A stretch of DNA of 64,000 nucleotides from Strongylocentrotus purpuratus. Its lineage: Eukaryota; Echinodermata; Echinoidea; Camarodonta; Strongylocentrotidae. The stretch's first letter is position 1, and each line of letters opens with the position of its first letter. The position numbers and the translations under genes are program-made. The DNA is taken from contig NW_022145606.1 in NCBI RefSeq assembly GCF_000002235.5, positions 19,736,980-19,800,979 of the forward strand, written 5' to 3'. Positions 34,629 to 45,955 of this stretch are shown in pieces. The notes beneath the pieces are model-generated. The model was given only the letters and a program-made list of their open reading frames with translations, was not told the DNA's origin and did not search any database.

Positions 34629-36078
34629 TCGCGACCATGGTCTCAGGACAGCAGAGAGCAAGAAACTGTGAATAATTAACTGGCTTGTGAAAGTCCACAG
34701 TATATAGCCTGCCTAATGAAATTTAAGGTTGGTAGAATTATAATTCCCCCAAGTTACCAACCAATGAACATTTTTTTTCTTTATCATCCTAAACATAATT
34801 TGTGAATGTACTCGTTGACAGCTCAATACAATAAACTGGAGAATGGTCATGACCTGGAGAGTGGAAAGGCATCACCATTCTTAGATGACCCAGATACAGT
34901 CCAAACGTTTAATAAGGTGAGATGAATTTTCTTTGTATATATATATTTTTTGTTTTAATGAAATTCCAGAAAAACACCACACATTAATTTAATTTAAGTA
35001 GTTGTAAGAAAACAAGAACAACAACTAATGCCTGGGGAATACTCAAAATGAATATCAATTTCTGTAGAGCTCCCATCATTGTTTTTTTGTTTGAAAAAAA
35101 CAAAGAAACATCAAAGAAAAAGAAACAAAAACAAAGCAAAACACAGTATTTAATGGGCTCCTGACTATATACCATGGCAATGCCAGGGTAATAGTCATTA
35201 TAGGTTCCATAGCAGGATAGGCTACCCTGGGGAAAATATAAGAAATACATGTTGCAGTTGTTTTGTTTTTATTAGTATCATTGTTTTTTTTTTCTTTCTA
35301 CAAGTATTATAATTATAATCATTATTTTAAAATTATTATCATAATTATAATCATCTTTATTATTATTACTTACATTATTAGAATCTCTATTGTTAGTGGT
35401 ATTACAAATACAATTATTGTGATTAGTGTTTATATTATTATTATCATTATCATTAGAATCTTTATTATCCTTAATATTATTATCAAATGTTATAATAATA
35501 ATAATTGTTTATCATTATCATCATCACTATTATTAATGTTATCAAAATTATTGTAATTACTGTTATTATCATTGTTATCCTTATTATAATCAGCATTATA
35601 ATTACCATTATTTAACATCATTATCGATATCATCATCAGCATCGTTATTATTATCATGTATTGTATTCAACATACTTAGAATCTTGCTCTACGATTGGTC
35701 AAAAGTAAATCATGTGATGAAATATACATACTATCTACCTTACATGTCATACTTATAGGTACCACAAGCTCAGACCATTGGACAGGCACGGTATGGCCAG
35801 CAGCCGGATGACCATCTTCTCTTTGCTATCCTCAGCGCTCTATTCTGCTGTATCCCGTGTGGTATCGCAGCCATTGTCAAGTCTGTTGATGTAAGTTCAT
35901 ACTATAACCTAGTACATGTAGTACACTTTTACCTCTATTACTGCTTCTACACTACTACTTCTACTTCAATTACTGCCAGTAGTTTTACTAGTACTTCTAC
36001 ATCTATTGCTATCTACCACTTCAGCTACAAGATTTATGCTTTATTATGTTGGGGGTCGAACCCTCCCTCCCCCTAAAA

Positions 36079-36112
<34 letters not shown>

Positions 36113-36524
36113 GGAGGAAAACCCTCCCCTCAATTTCTTTTTAAATACAATTATTTATTAAAAAAAATTGTGGTAATGGGTGACCAAAAAAAGGTGACCT
36201 AACCCCCCCCCCCCCCTACAATTCAGAAAAACATCATATATTTTGTATCTGTTATATTTCCTTCCTGTTCAGGTTCGGAATAAATGGCTAGTTGGTGACA
36301 TCGTAGGGGCTACCCAGTCTTCAAGAGCTGCTAAGCGATATTCGATATGCAGTCTGGCATGTGGGGTTCTCTTCTTCTTGACCTATCTTGGTCTCCTTGT
36401 GGCTTTCTACATGTACACCATGTCTGCTATGCAGGAAATAAATCAGCTTGGACAACCCGGTAACATGGACCAACTCCAGCAGCTGCAGCAGTTACAGAAC
36501 CAGCAGCAGACACAGCTTACCTAG
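34121..36524 (+). CDS. Gene B: CD225/dispanin (IFITM-like) two-pass membrane protein
   Basis: Four coding exons: 34121-34127, 34822-34916, 35759-35890 and 36273-36524 (TAG). The product has 161 residues, and an in-frame TAA at 34061 supports the start. The CD225 domain spans about 51-124: PDDHLLFAILSALFCCIPCG begins the first membrane segment (about 54-74), VGDIVGA lies at 85-91, and a second segment (about 103-124) contains C104 and C108. The CCIPCG cluster (C64, C65, C68) is closer to vertebrate IFITM than the CSTVFG of gene A. The Q-rich tail is kept. Exon sizes and phases equal those of gene A except for two extra codons in exon 2. Intron 3 is only 382 bp. Family members act in membranes, some as antiviral factors; that role here is inference. 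Confidence 0.87.
34581..34626. repeat. (TA)n microsatellite
   Basis: A pure TA run of about 45 bases in gene B intron 1, absent from gene A. Confidence 0.9.
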
Positions 36525-38110
36525 CTCAATCTGGGACAACACGCCTAACAACATTCAACCAATACCTCTTAATCCAGAGAAAACAGCCATAAGAAACACA
36601 GCTTGGCTAGCTTAATCTGGGACAACACGCCCAACAACCTTAAAAACATGTTTTGACTCAGCAACATCTACCAATATAGATCCTATTCCCTTCCTAAAAA
36701 CTTGCTCACAAATGGCGCGGTAAAACGTCGTAAAAGAGCTGCATGAAACAAAGGAATTTTGGGTATTCACTGAGCTAGCCCTTTGTTATAAAATACGCAA
36801 ATGTGAAGCTTACTATACCTTACGTCATATAAGTAAAAGCTCGCCAATATTTTGGTCGCATGGTGTCTGACGAGCCATGATAGGCATGCACAGAATGAGT
36901 AAGGCCCTCATAGACAAAACTAATGAGTCATATAAGCTCGAACCCAGAGCCCTACAAAACATAGTCAACTTAAAACAAATTGGTTCGTACTTTTAATTTT
37001 TTTTAAAAAAACAACACACAAAAACGTTCACAAATTGATATATTCATGTACAAATCCCTGAATAATTGTCTTTCTTAAAATGGAACTTGTTATTCATTTT
37101 GGAGTGTTATTTTTCATTCTCACGCAGCTGTTTATCTTGGTAATCATCATGGTCTTTCTTATGTTTTATAATCTTTCTAATGAGTCTTCTAGAGATGGAC
37201 AAAAACTCTTGGACTACGCTAAAACAAAACGATTTTGTGTTGTCAATGTATATTTAAGATGTTATGTTATGCTTATACTCGGTGTTAAAATGTATCACGA
37301 TCGCATCTACTTTTAAAAAAGCAACACAGGGCCATTTCAATAGCCTCGAGTATGCGTCACCTACTGAAATGTGCGAACAATGAGTATTACGTAATAATTC
37401 GAACATGATTTGTATATGGGAGGTACAACACCAACAGGGTAAGGTAAAGAAATTTCCCTCGAGTTTTTTTTAAATAGTTGCAATCCTTTTATGATTTCAT
37501 TTCCAAATGTGTAAATATTTCTTGATAGTCGCTAAAATAATGATTGATAATATACATGTTAAGGTTACTGAAATTACTTATAAGAGTGAAATACACGTAC
37601 ATGTACTTGAATTATATTTTCTATGGAGACAGCTTTGCACATAATGTATTTTTCTATTTTTACTCGGGCAGTTCACTATAATTATTGTTTCTTTGTATAT
37701 ATTGTAATAATGCTACTGTACTTTCACTTAGGGCTTATTTGATAATAATCCTAGTAAGTAAGATCGATCACAGTCATTCTACAAATGGCTGAAAACACAG
37801 CGAAGAGCAAAAAGAGTTGAACATAACATTGTATTGAAATCGACAGAAAATAATAAAATATGTATATGCATGTATACTTTGAAATGCTTTCATCAGTTCA
37901 TATCTGTGTGTTTTTAAAAGTGCTCCTTCTTTTATATTTAAAGAGACCCTGTCGTTAGTGAAAATGAAATGATGAATTATATATCAACGAAAAGCTTACA
38001 GATATAGATTACAATAATATCAATTATATTATACTGTACGTGTGTCTCGTGAATTGTCGTCTCTATGAATGCATGTAGGTCTTGTGGATTATTGTCAGTC
38101 TAGTGAGATG
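36525..38110. other. 3' UTR and 3' flank of gene B
   Basis: An internal repeat of CTAGCTCAATCTGGGACAAC occurs at 36521 and 36608, so a piece of the 3' end is locally duplicated. The rest aligns with 15840-18080. The open frame at 37080-37316 is not kept in the gene A copy and is left out. Confidence 0.55.
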
Positions 38111-38139
38111 TAGCCAACTATGAAAGGGGATCTCATTTC

Positions 38140-38457
38140 TGATTGAAATCTTCTTCTTCTTCTTCTTCTTCATCATCATCTTCGTCTAGAAATTCCTCCT
38201 CCCCCTCCTCCTCTTCTTCTTCTTCCTCCTCCTCCTCCTCCTCCTCCTCCTCCTCTTCTTCTTCTTCTTCTTCTTCTTCTTCTTCTCCTTCTCATTTTTT
38301 TCTTTTTGTTCTTTTCCTCTTCTTTATCTGCTTCTTTTCTTTATTTTCTCCCTCCATTAGAGTCTGAGATTTCCAGCTAGATCAACGTTGCAAGTTTCAG
38401 ACCTGTCATTCTATCTCACTTTATCACCTTTTACCCCTTTTCCCTCTCGCTCTCACT

Positions 38458-38504
<47 letters not shown>

Positions 38505-38657
38505 TCTCTCTTTCTTTCTCTCTCTCACTTTCTCTCCCTCTCTCACTCTCATGTTCCTCTTCCTTTTTGTCCTTCCCTAATATTGAAACACTTCACTTTA
38601 TCTTCATCTACCTTGAGTTTCTCCTTTGTAATTTTGTTTGCAATATTTATGTCAGGA

Positions 38658-38719
<62 letters not shown>

Positions 38720-38725
38720 AGGTAC
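38140..38725. repeat. Dense (TTC), (TCC), (TC) and (GA) simple repeats
   Basis: Pyrimidine tracts at 38147-38290 and 38430-38560 and a purine tract at 38655-38720. Poly-Ser and Arg/Glu open frames here are artefacts. Confidence 0.9.
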
Positions 38726-39159
38726 AAGAAGGAGAAAGAAAGAGGGAGAGGGTGGGCAATTTGTTGGATGCAGAGAAAAATAGTCATTATCATTATTGAT
38801 ATTATTATTAGTAGTAGTAGCACTAGCAGCAGGAGCTTCAATTTTCTAGGGGATGGTGCCCCCCCCCCCCCCGGGAAATTTGAAAAAGTGAAGAAAAAAA
38901 ATGTATAGCAATCACAAATATACACAAGTCGCCGCCGCTCCCCCGCATAATATCCTTCAAAATGTACAAGTAAATATTGTAGTAAGTCTGTTTTCCATTT
39001 GTATACCATAGTTTTGCTAAGTAATGTAATATCTTAATACAACAAGACTGAGAGGGTATTCACTTCCGTGGACTTCGCCCCTTTCGTTAACTCTGCTCCA
39101 TTGTCCCTTGCAATTCGTCCTCCGGTCATGAAAAGAAACCGCCGCCTCTGACTAGCAGT

Positions 39160-41430
39160 AACAGTATTATTTATGTGCCCCTTCCCCCTTTCACCTCTGA
39201 TAAATCATAAGAACCCTTATTTTGACACCCACCCTTTTTTCTATGACAAATTCCCATTTTTCTTTGCAATAAGTGTCCATTTTCCATTCTCATAAGTGCT
39301 TTACTAATCTCTAGTACGTGCCCCGTTTCAGGTACGAGAAGTGCCCCTTTTCCCTTTTAATAAGTACCCCTTCACCTCTGTTAAATACCTTTATTTAACT
39401 CTGATCGGTGCCTCCTTTATATAAATGCAAATTTTCCTTTATTATAAGTGCCCCTTTGTCATTCTCATGAATGCCCATTTTCATATCTGGTCGGTGCCCC
39501 TTTTAGGGTGCGATAAGTGACCCTTTTCACCTCTTATAAATGCCCCTATCAAAATCTGATGGGTGCCCCTTTTCTGTCAAAAAATACCCAATCACACTCT
39601 CATAGTGTCTTTCTTTAATTCCTGGTGAGTGCCTTTTTCCAGGTGTAATAAATGCCTCATTTGAAACAAAATGGGTAATATAAGTAGCCCGGTACTAGGC
39701 TACGTCACAGTGACATCACGGATTCAGCCAACCAAAAAGTGCTCTTATTCCCCCCCCCCCCCCCCCCCCCCCCCAAGGGAGGAACCTCCAACAACCTTTC
39801 ATAAATCACATTTCAAATCAATGTAAACCCCTAAAAATGCAAAGAGGAAACTTCATCAAGATTTAATACCATTGAATAACATTTCTCGAGAGAGAGAAGT
39901 GTGGATGAAGGCAGTACGGAGTCTTAAATAGAGATAACGCCCTCTGGATTTCAAAAGACGCATAAGCCATTTATGTGCTACAATTTTTGGTTTTTAACTC
40001 GTTGACTACTGAATTCTCTAATTCCCATAGGCTTAATACAGGGAGCACCCGGTTCCAGTAAGCAATGGGTTAACTGTGGTTTGTTCTACATTGAGATACA
40101 TGTAATTATGGTACTTGTCGTTGAGGTGGTGCTGTCGATGAGAACAATAATTAAAACAAATCTTCAGATGTAGCGTCATTGCCCTTCCGTGAACTAGATA
40201 TTCATGTAAAGTTGTACAAACAGAACATAACAAAATAACAACGACAGCAAAATCAACTAAACGTTTTTTGTTAATATTTATCTTGGGCGTCTTTCAATGT
40301 GGGAGAGGGGGGGGGGGACCAAAAAGGAAGGGCACTTTAGAAAGTAAGTTTTGTGGGCATACCTAAACAAAATGATGGGGGGGGGGGGGGGTGGGGATCG
40401 AGGGGCACCGTGTCCCATTGCTCCTCGATCGGTGAGGCATGTGCACCGCCTAGCCTTCATGTTGTTGAATGTATCGATGCAGGTCGAATGTCGTCTAGCA
40501 GTCGCTTCACGTACTCTATCATTAAACAAATACGCAACACACAAAATAAACAATACAATATTCTGAGTGAAACTAGGCCTCCAAATCTAAACCCAACGGG
40601 CTCACAACATTTCATAACATCAGAATTTACTATTATGATTACCATGTTTGCGTTTATTTTTATGTTATACGTGCCTCCGTTTCCGTCTGCAATACACCCA
40701 TGAAATAAGAATGGGTCTGGTTGCAAACAAACCTGTTTCGATATGGGGGGATATTCCGAAAGACACTACAAATAGCCAGTGGAGCCTTTTTTGTTTGCTT
40801 TATTTCAGATTTATGGAAAATAATACATTAATAGACAGGGAGTTGCCCCTTTTACGCCTTTTCTTATATGCGGTGACGCATTAATGTCAACTTTACATAC
40901 GGCAGCTATTCTCTCCCTATGATTGCAGTACCAGAAGGAAAATTCTTGAACTAGTAATTGAATAAGGGTTGTCGCTAGGTGGTAGGCAGATCAGAGGCGG
41001 TCCACCGAGGGGGTGGGGGGGGGGGACCTTGCCCCTCACATTTTTCAAGTATTCCCCAAATGGTCCCTTCTTATTTTAGATAAGTGTCATTTTTTCTAAT
41101 AGGTGCCCGTTCCCCGGCATTCTTGTAAGTGCCACCTACATGTACCATACCATTGTTGCCTCTTTTAATTTGACAAGTGTTTTTTTCTTTATAAGTGCCC
41201 CTTTACCTTTTTAATAAAGTGACCCTTTTCGATTTTGATAATTGTCACTTTTATCATGACACGTGCCTATTGTTCTTTTTAATACACTGTAAGTGCCCCT
41301 TTTACTTCCGATAAGCGTCCCCCTTTGTATAATTAATAGCCCCTCTCCCTCATTTTCAATGCTTCTATTCACCTCTGATAAAAGCCCCCATTAAATCTGA
41401 TAGGTCCCCCTTTTCCGATGCCATAAGCAG
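39160..41430 (+). repeat. Two blocks of degenerate AAGTGCCCCTTTT repeats and spacer
   Basis: Blocks 39160-39690 and 41040-41430 consist of short, much-diverged units (TNATAAGTGCCCCTTTT, ACCTCTGATAAATGCCCC) with spacing of roughly 30-45 bases. Between them (39690-41040) I see C/G runs and no credible gene. Confidence 0.6.
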
Positions 41431-41605
41431 GCGCGGATCAAGGATTTCTGAGGAAGGGGGGGGGGGGAGCTAGGCCCAAATTTGAAATCAATTACAAAAT
41501 TAGTGTGCTGAAATTTGAAAATCGTGCCGGCCGATATTTCGTTCAGTGTGGGGAGGATCGCCGCCCCTGCATGCAGTCATGATACTACTTCAAAACAGCA
41601 ATAAT

Positions 41606-41615
41606 TAATGGCAAG

Positions 41616-41655
<40 letters not shown>

Positions 41656-41745
41656 GAAAATGACACAAACACAAAATCAAATGAAGAAGAAGAAGAAGAA
41701 GAAGAAGAAGAAGAAGAAGAAGAAGAAGAAGAAGAAGAAGGGAAG
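41606..41745. repeat. A-run and (GAA)n microsatellite
   Basis: About 43 A with one interruption, then (GAA)n from about 41683 to 41741. Confidence 0.9.
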
Positions 41746-42225
41746 GACAAAACAAAACCCGACCAACTCCGGCCCTCGATCCCCCCCCCCAAAAAAACAA
41801 CCTCATGACGAAATGATTTCAGCTATACCAATATCAATGACCTGTTAGCGCATTATTTGGACCCAGACCATGCACTCATCCAGGCGCGTACGCAGGATTT
41901 TTTCAAGGGGGGAGTTTTAACATTTATAAATCGGGCCGAAAATTTCGCAACGACTCAGCCAGCCTCTGAATAAGCGGGGGTAAGAGGTCACTTTTTTTTT
42001 TTTTTGGTCCCAAAAAATCGCAACGACTCAGCCGACCGCTGAATAAGCGGGGGGGGGGGGGGGGGTAAGAGGCAGGCGCGGATCCAGGATTTCTTAGGGG
42101 GGGGCCCAAATTTGAAATTATGCGAGCCAAATACTGGTACGTTATGGTGACCAACAGTGACGTAATGCGGGGGGGGGGGGGAATCGGTGCAGGGGGGGGG
42201 GGGGGGGCGAGTTTCCCCCTCCCAG

Positions 42226-43965
42226 GCTTTGACGTTTCATTATATTATTAGAGAAAGAAGACGATTCGTTGTACCGTTCTCGAAAATAATTCTCGTCTGA
42301 ATTTAGTTTTCCCCCTCCCGCGCGAAGCGCGGAAAATTTTACGACTTATTAAATTATTAGAGAAAGAAGACGATTCGTTGTACAGTTCTCGACTCTTAAT
42401 CCTTGTCTAAATTCAGTCCCCCCCCCTCCCCCTCCTGCGCGAAGCGCGGAAGCTTTGACGTTTTATCAAACTATTAAAGAAAGAAGACGATTCGTTGTAC
42501 CATTCTCGAAAATAATTCTCGTCTGAATTTAGTTTTTCCCCTCTCGCGCGAAGCGCGGAAAGTTTTACGACTTATTAAATTATTAGAGAAAGAAGACGAT
42601 TCGTTGTACAGTTCTCGACTCTTAATCCTTGTCTAAATTCAGTCCCCCCCCCTCCCCCTCCTGCGCGAAGCGCGGAAGTTTTGACGTTTTATTAAACTAT
42701 TAAAGAAAGAAGCCGATTCGTTGTACCGTTCTCGAAAATAATTCTCGTCTGAATTTAGTTTTTCCCCTCCCGCGCAAAGCGCGGAAAATTTTACGACTTA
42801 TTAAATTATTAGAGAAAGAAGACGATTCGTTGTACAGTTCTCGACTCTTAATCCTTGTCTAAATTCAGTCCCCCCCCCCCCCTCCCCCTCCTGCGCGAAG
42901 CGCGGAAGCTTTGAAGTTTTATTAAACTATTAAAGAAAGAAGCCGATTCGTTGTACCGTTCTCGAAAATAATTCTCGTCTGAATTTAGTTTTTCCCCTCC
43001 CGCGCAAAGCGCGGAAAATTTTACGACTTATTAAATTATTAGAGAAAGAAGACGATTCGTTGTACAGTTCTCGACTCTTAATCCTTGTCTAAATTCAGTC
43101 CCCCCCCCTCCCCCTCCTGCGCGAAGCGCGGAAGCTTTGAAGTTTTATTAAACTATTAAAGAAAGAAGACGATTCGTTGTACCGTTCTCGAAAATAATTC
43201 TCGTCTGAATTTAGTTTTTCCCCTCCCGCGCAAAGCGCGAAAAATTTTACGACTTATTAAATTATTAGAGAAAGAAGACGATTCGTTGTACAGTTCTGGA
43301 CTCTTAATTCTTGTCTAAATTCAGTCCCCCCCCCCTCCCCCTCCTGCGCTTTGACGTTTTATTAAACTATTAAAGGAAGAAGACGATTCGTTGTACCGTT
43401 CTCGAAAATAATTCTCGTTTGAATTTAGTTTTTCCCCTCCCGAAGCTTTTAATCTTCATTTAATCATAAGAGAAGAAGACGATTCGTTGTACAGTTCTCG
43501 ACTCTTAATCCTTGTCTAAATTCAGTTCCTTCCCCTCCCCCTCCTGCGCGAAGCGCGGAAGCTTCTACGTTTCATTAAATCATTAGAGAAAGAAGACGAT
43601 TTGTTGTACAGTTCTCGACTCTTAATCCTCGTCTGAATTCAGGTTCCCCCCTCCTGCGCAAAACGCGGAAGCTTTTAATCTTCATTTAATCATTAGAGAA
43701 GAAGACGATTCATTGTACCGTTCTCGAAAATAATCCTCATCGGAATTTAGTTCCCCTCCATCCCGCGCGAAGCGCATAAGCTTTTACGTTTCATTAAATA
43801 ATTAAAGATTCGTATTACCGTTCTCGCCTCTGAATCCTCGTCTCAATTCAGTCCCCCCACCCCCCTCCTCCCCTCCTGCGCGAGGCTTTGACGTTTTATT
43901 ATTAGAGAAAGAAAACGATGCGTTGTACCGTTCTCTATACTCTTAATCTTTGTCTGAATTTCAAA
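42226..43965 (+). repeat. Satellite of about 115-bp monomers arranged as dimers
   Basis: About 16 monomers share GAAGACGATTCGTTGTAC. One type continues with CGTTCTCGAAAATAATTCTC, the other with AGTTCTCGACTCTTAATCC. They alternate, giving a dimer of about 230 bp. GCGCGAAGCGCGG, a small hairpin, recurs once per monomer in the better copies. Confidence 0.9.
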
Positions 43966-43974
43966 GAGGTGGGG

Positions 43975-44270
43975 TCGAGGCGGCGGAGCCGGCCCCGGAA
44001 GCTCAGGGGTTTTAGGCGTTTAATTAAGATCAGATGAGCATATTTTTGTGTATACCTTATTATTTTGTGACACTGGCAAGTCACTATTTGACGTGGGGTC
44101 CAGGGGGCGGAGCCCCAAAAAATCAGGGGTTTTAGGCATTAAATTACCGTCAGATGATCATCTAAGGGCCCGCCGTAGGGCCCTAGATGGAATCCAGGGG
44201 GCAAAGCCCCCGGAAGCTTAGGGGTTTTAGGCATTTAATCACGGTCAGATGAGCATATTTTGATGCCTCG
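43975..44270 (+). repeat. Three tandem units with AGGGGTTTTAGGCATTTAAT
   Basis: Three imperfect units of about 100-120 bp share CAGGGGGCGGAGCCC and GTCAGATGAGCATAT. Confidence 0.75.
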
Positions 44271-45049
44271 AGGCTCTCGATCCCCGCCGTACCTCGGGCC
44301 CTGACATGTAGGAATCTCAAGAATCATATTTTTTGCCTGGTTGTAAATTTAGGAATTTTTTTATTTTCCAACAAACACGTACAAACGTATAATTTACTAA
44401 AAAGTGAGGAAAAATTTCGGAAATTATGTCATTTCAGCATTTTTTGTAATACACCGTTGTGGAATCAGAAATAAACCACGTTTGAATTTGATTTCCCCCA
44501 AGCCCCCCCCCCCCTCTATCAGTACGCCAGTATCTCCTCTTTTCCTTTTTTTTCTTTCCCTTTCCTTCCTTCTCTCTTATTTTTTTTTGATTGGGGGGGG
44601 GGGGGGGGGGGGGTTAACAGCCTGGGAGGCAAGGCCCTTTCGGCCCCCCTTCTTCTTCCCCCTTTACTTTTCTTCTTCCTCTTCTTTCTTTCCCTTTTTC
44701 TCCTTTTTCCCTTTCTCCCTTCTTTTCCTTCTTCTCTCTTTTTTTTTTTTTTTTTTTTTTGCGGGGGGGGGGGGGGGGGGGGGCCAAGGCCCGCTCGGCC
44801 CCCCCCCCTGGATCCGCGCCTGGTAAGAGGACCCTTTTTTTTTTTTTTTTGGTCTCGAAATTTGAAAATTTGACATTTTGCTCCGTTGGGGGGGGGGGGG
44901 TGGTTAGGTCAGCTTTTTTAGGTCAACCATGGGAATTTTTTTTCTTTTTTTTCTTTTTTTTAATAAAAAAAACAAAAACACAAAAAAACAAAAGGGGGGG
45001 GGGGGTTTAACCCCCCAAACACCCCCCTGTGTACGCGCCTGCACTCATC

Positions 45050-45440
45050 CTTTGTATTAGGCTCTGGAAAATTGTGTTACTTTAGGTTCAACTTCCAATT
45101 AACAAAATGTGAGCACTGCCCCCGAAGTTTACCGGTATCCAGCTCAAAACAATGAGAGTATCTGCTCTATGCGCAATCTGATGATTTGTGTGCTGAGCTC
45201 AACTTAACTACTCACAGTCTATGTATGTACATGTACAGAAAGTGAGAGACAAATGTTGTATTGGGATTGTGCATTTCTAGTAGATCTACTGCCGTATTAA
45301 GGAGAGTCTCTTGCCTTTATTTTACATGAGACAATAAGGATCACTTGTCTTTATGGCATTATCGTGATCCAAGTCCCCAGGGACTCGGATCCACAGACAC
45401 TTTTTAATCTGAAAAACATGTCCTACCTTCCAAATTTGTT
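45050..45440. other. Spacer after the hAT elements
   Basis: No gene seen. A near-palindromic CCAAGTCCCCAGGGACTCGG at about 45370 resembles the core of the hairpin array that follows. Confidence 0.5.
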
Positions 45441-45955
45441 TCCACCAAAGCGCGCGTTTAATGGTACCTTTGAAGATGAAGTATTACTTTCATTATAATT
45501 TTTTGTAATGATTATTATTGCTTTATTTAGTCAAGCCAATTTATCTAGTAGGCCTATTAGAAGTCCTTCACTGAATAAAGCAAACTATAATTCACATTTA
45601 TTTAGTCAAGCACTGATTAGGCTGTATGATATTGAAGACGAAATATTACTTTCATTATAATTTTTAAAAATTATATTATTGCTTTATTTAGTCAAGCCAA
45701 TTTATCTAGTAAACCTAATAAAAGTCCTTCACTAAATAAAGCAAACTATAATTCACATTTATTTAGTCAACCATTAATTAGGCTGAATGAATAAATATTA
45801 TATTGATTGATTTCATCATGCCTTTAACGGTTATTGAAGACGAAATATGACTTTCATTATAATTTTATTAAATGATATTATTGCCTTATTTAGTCGAGCC
45901 AATTTATCTAGTAGGCCTATTAAGATTGAAGTAAAACACTATTAAACTGTCTATA
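45440..45955 (+). repeat. Tandem repeat of about 185 bp, three copies
   Basis: Shared words are GAAATATTACTTTCATTATAAT, cut here to its core ACTTTCATTATAATTTT, and CAAGCCAATTTATCTAGTA. The last copy is truncated. Confidence 0.8.

Larger units (their letters stand above)
42073..44822. mobile_element. Inner hAT-type element carrying satellites
   Basis: It begins CAGGCGCGGATCCAGG and ends GGATCCGCGCCTG, flanked by GTAAGAGG at 42065-42072 and 44823-44830. It is inserted into the element at 41881-45041. The interior is taken up by two tandem-repeat blocks and poly-G/pyrimidine runs, with no transposase. Another copy of the left end lies at about 41428. Confidence 0.8.
41881..45041. mobile_element. 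Outer hAT-type element with 8-bp target duplication
   Basis: It begins CAGGCGCGTACGCAGG and ends GTACGCGCCTG. The 8 bases CACTCATC lie directly outside both ends (41873-41880 and 45042-45049), the target-duplication size of hAT transposons. Without the inner insertion it would be about 400 bp, non-coding and rich in G-runs. A relative sits at 17423. Confidence 0.8.

Noticed and set aside
37080-37316. 78-codon hydrophobic frame downstream of gene B
   Set aside because: The aligned gene A region (about 16225-16480) does not keep the frame, so it is 3' flank.
38143-38908. Poly-Ser and Arg/Glu-rich frames
   Set aside because: Simple (TTC), (TC) and (GA) repeats.
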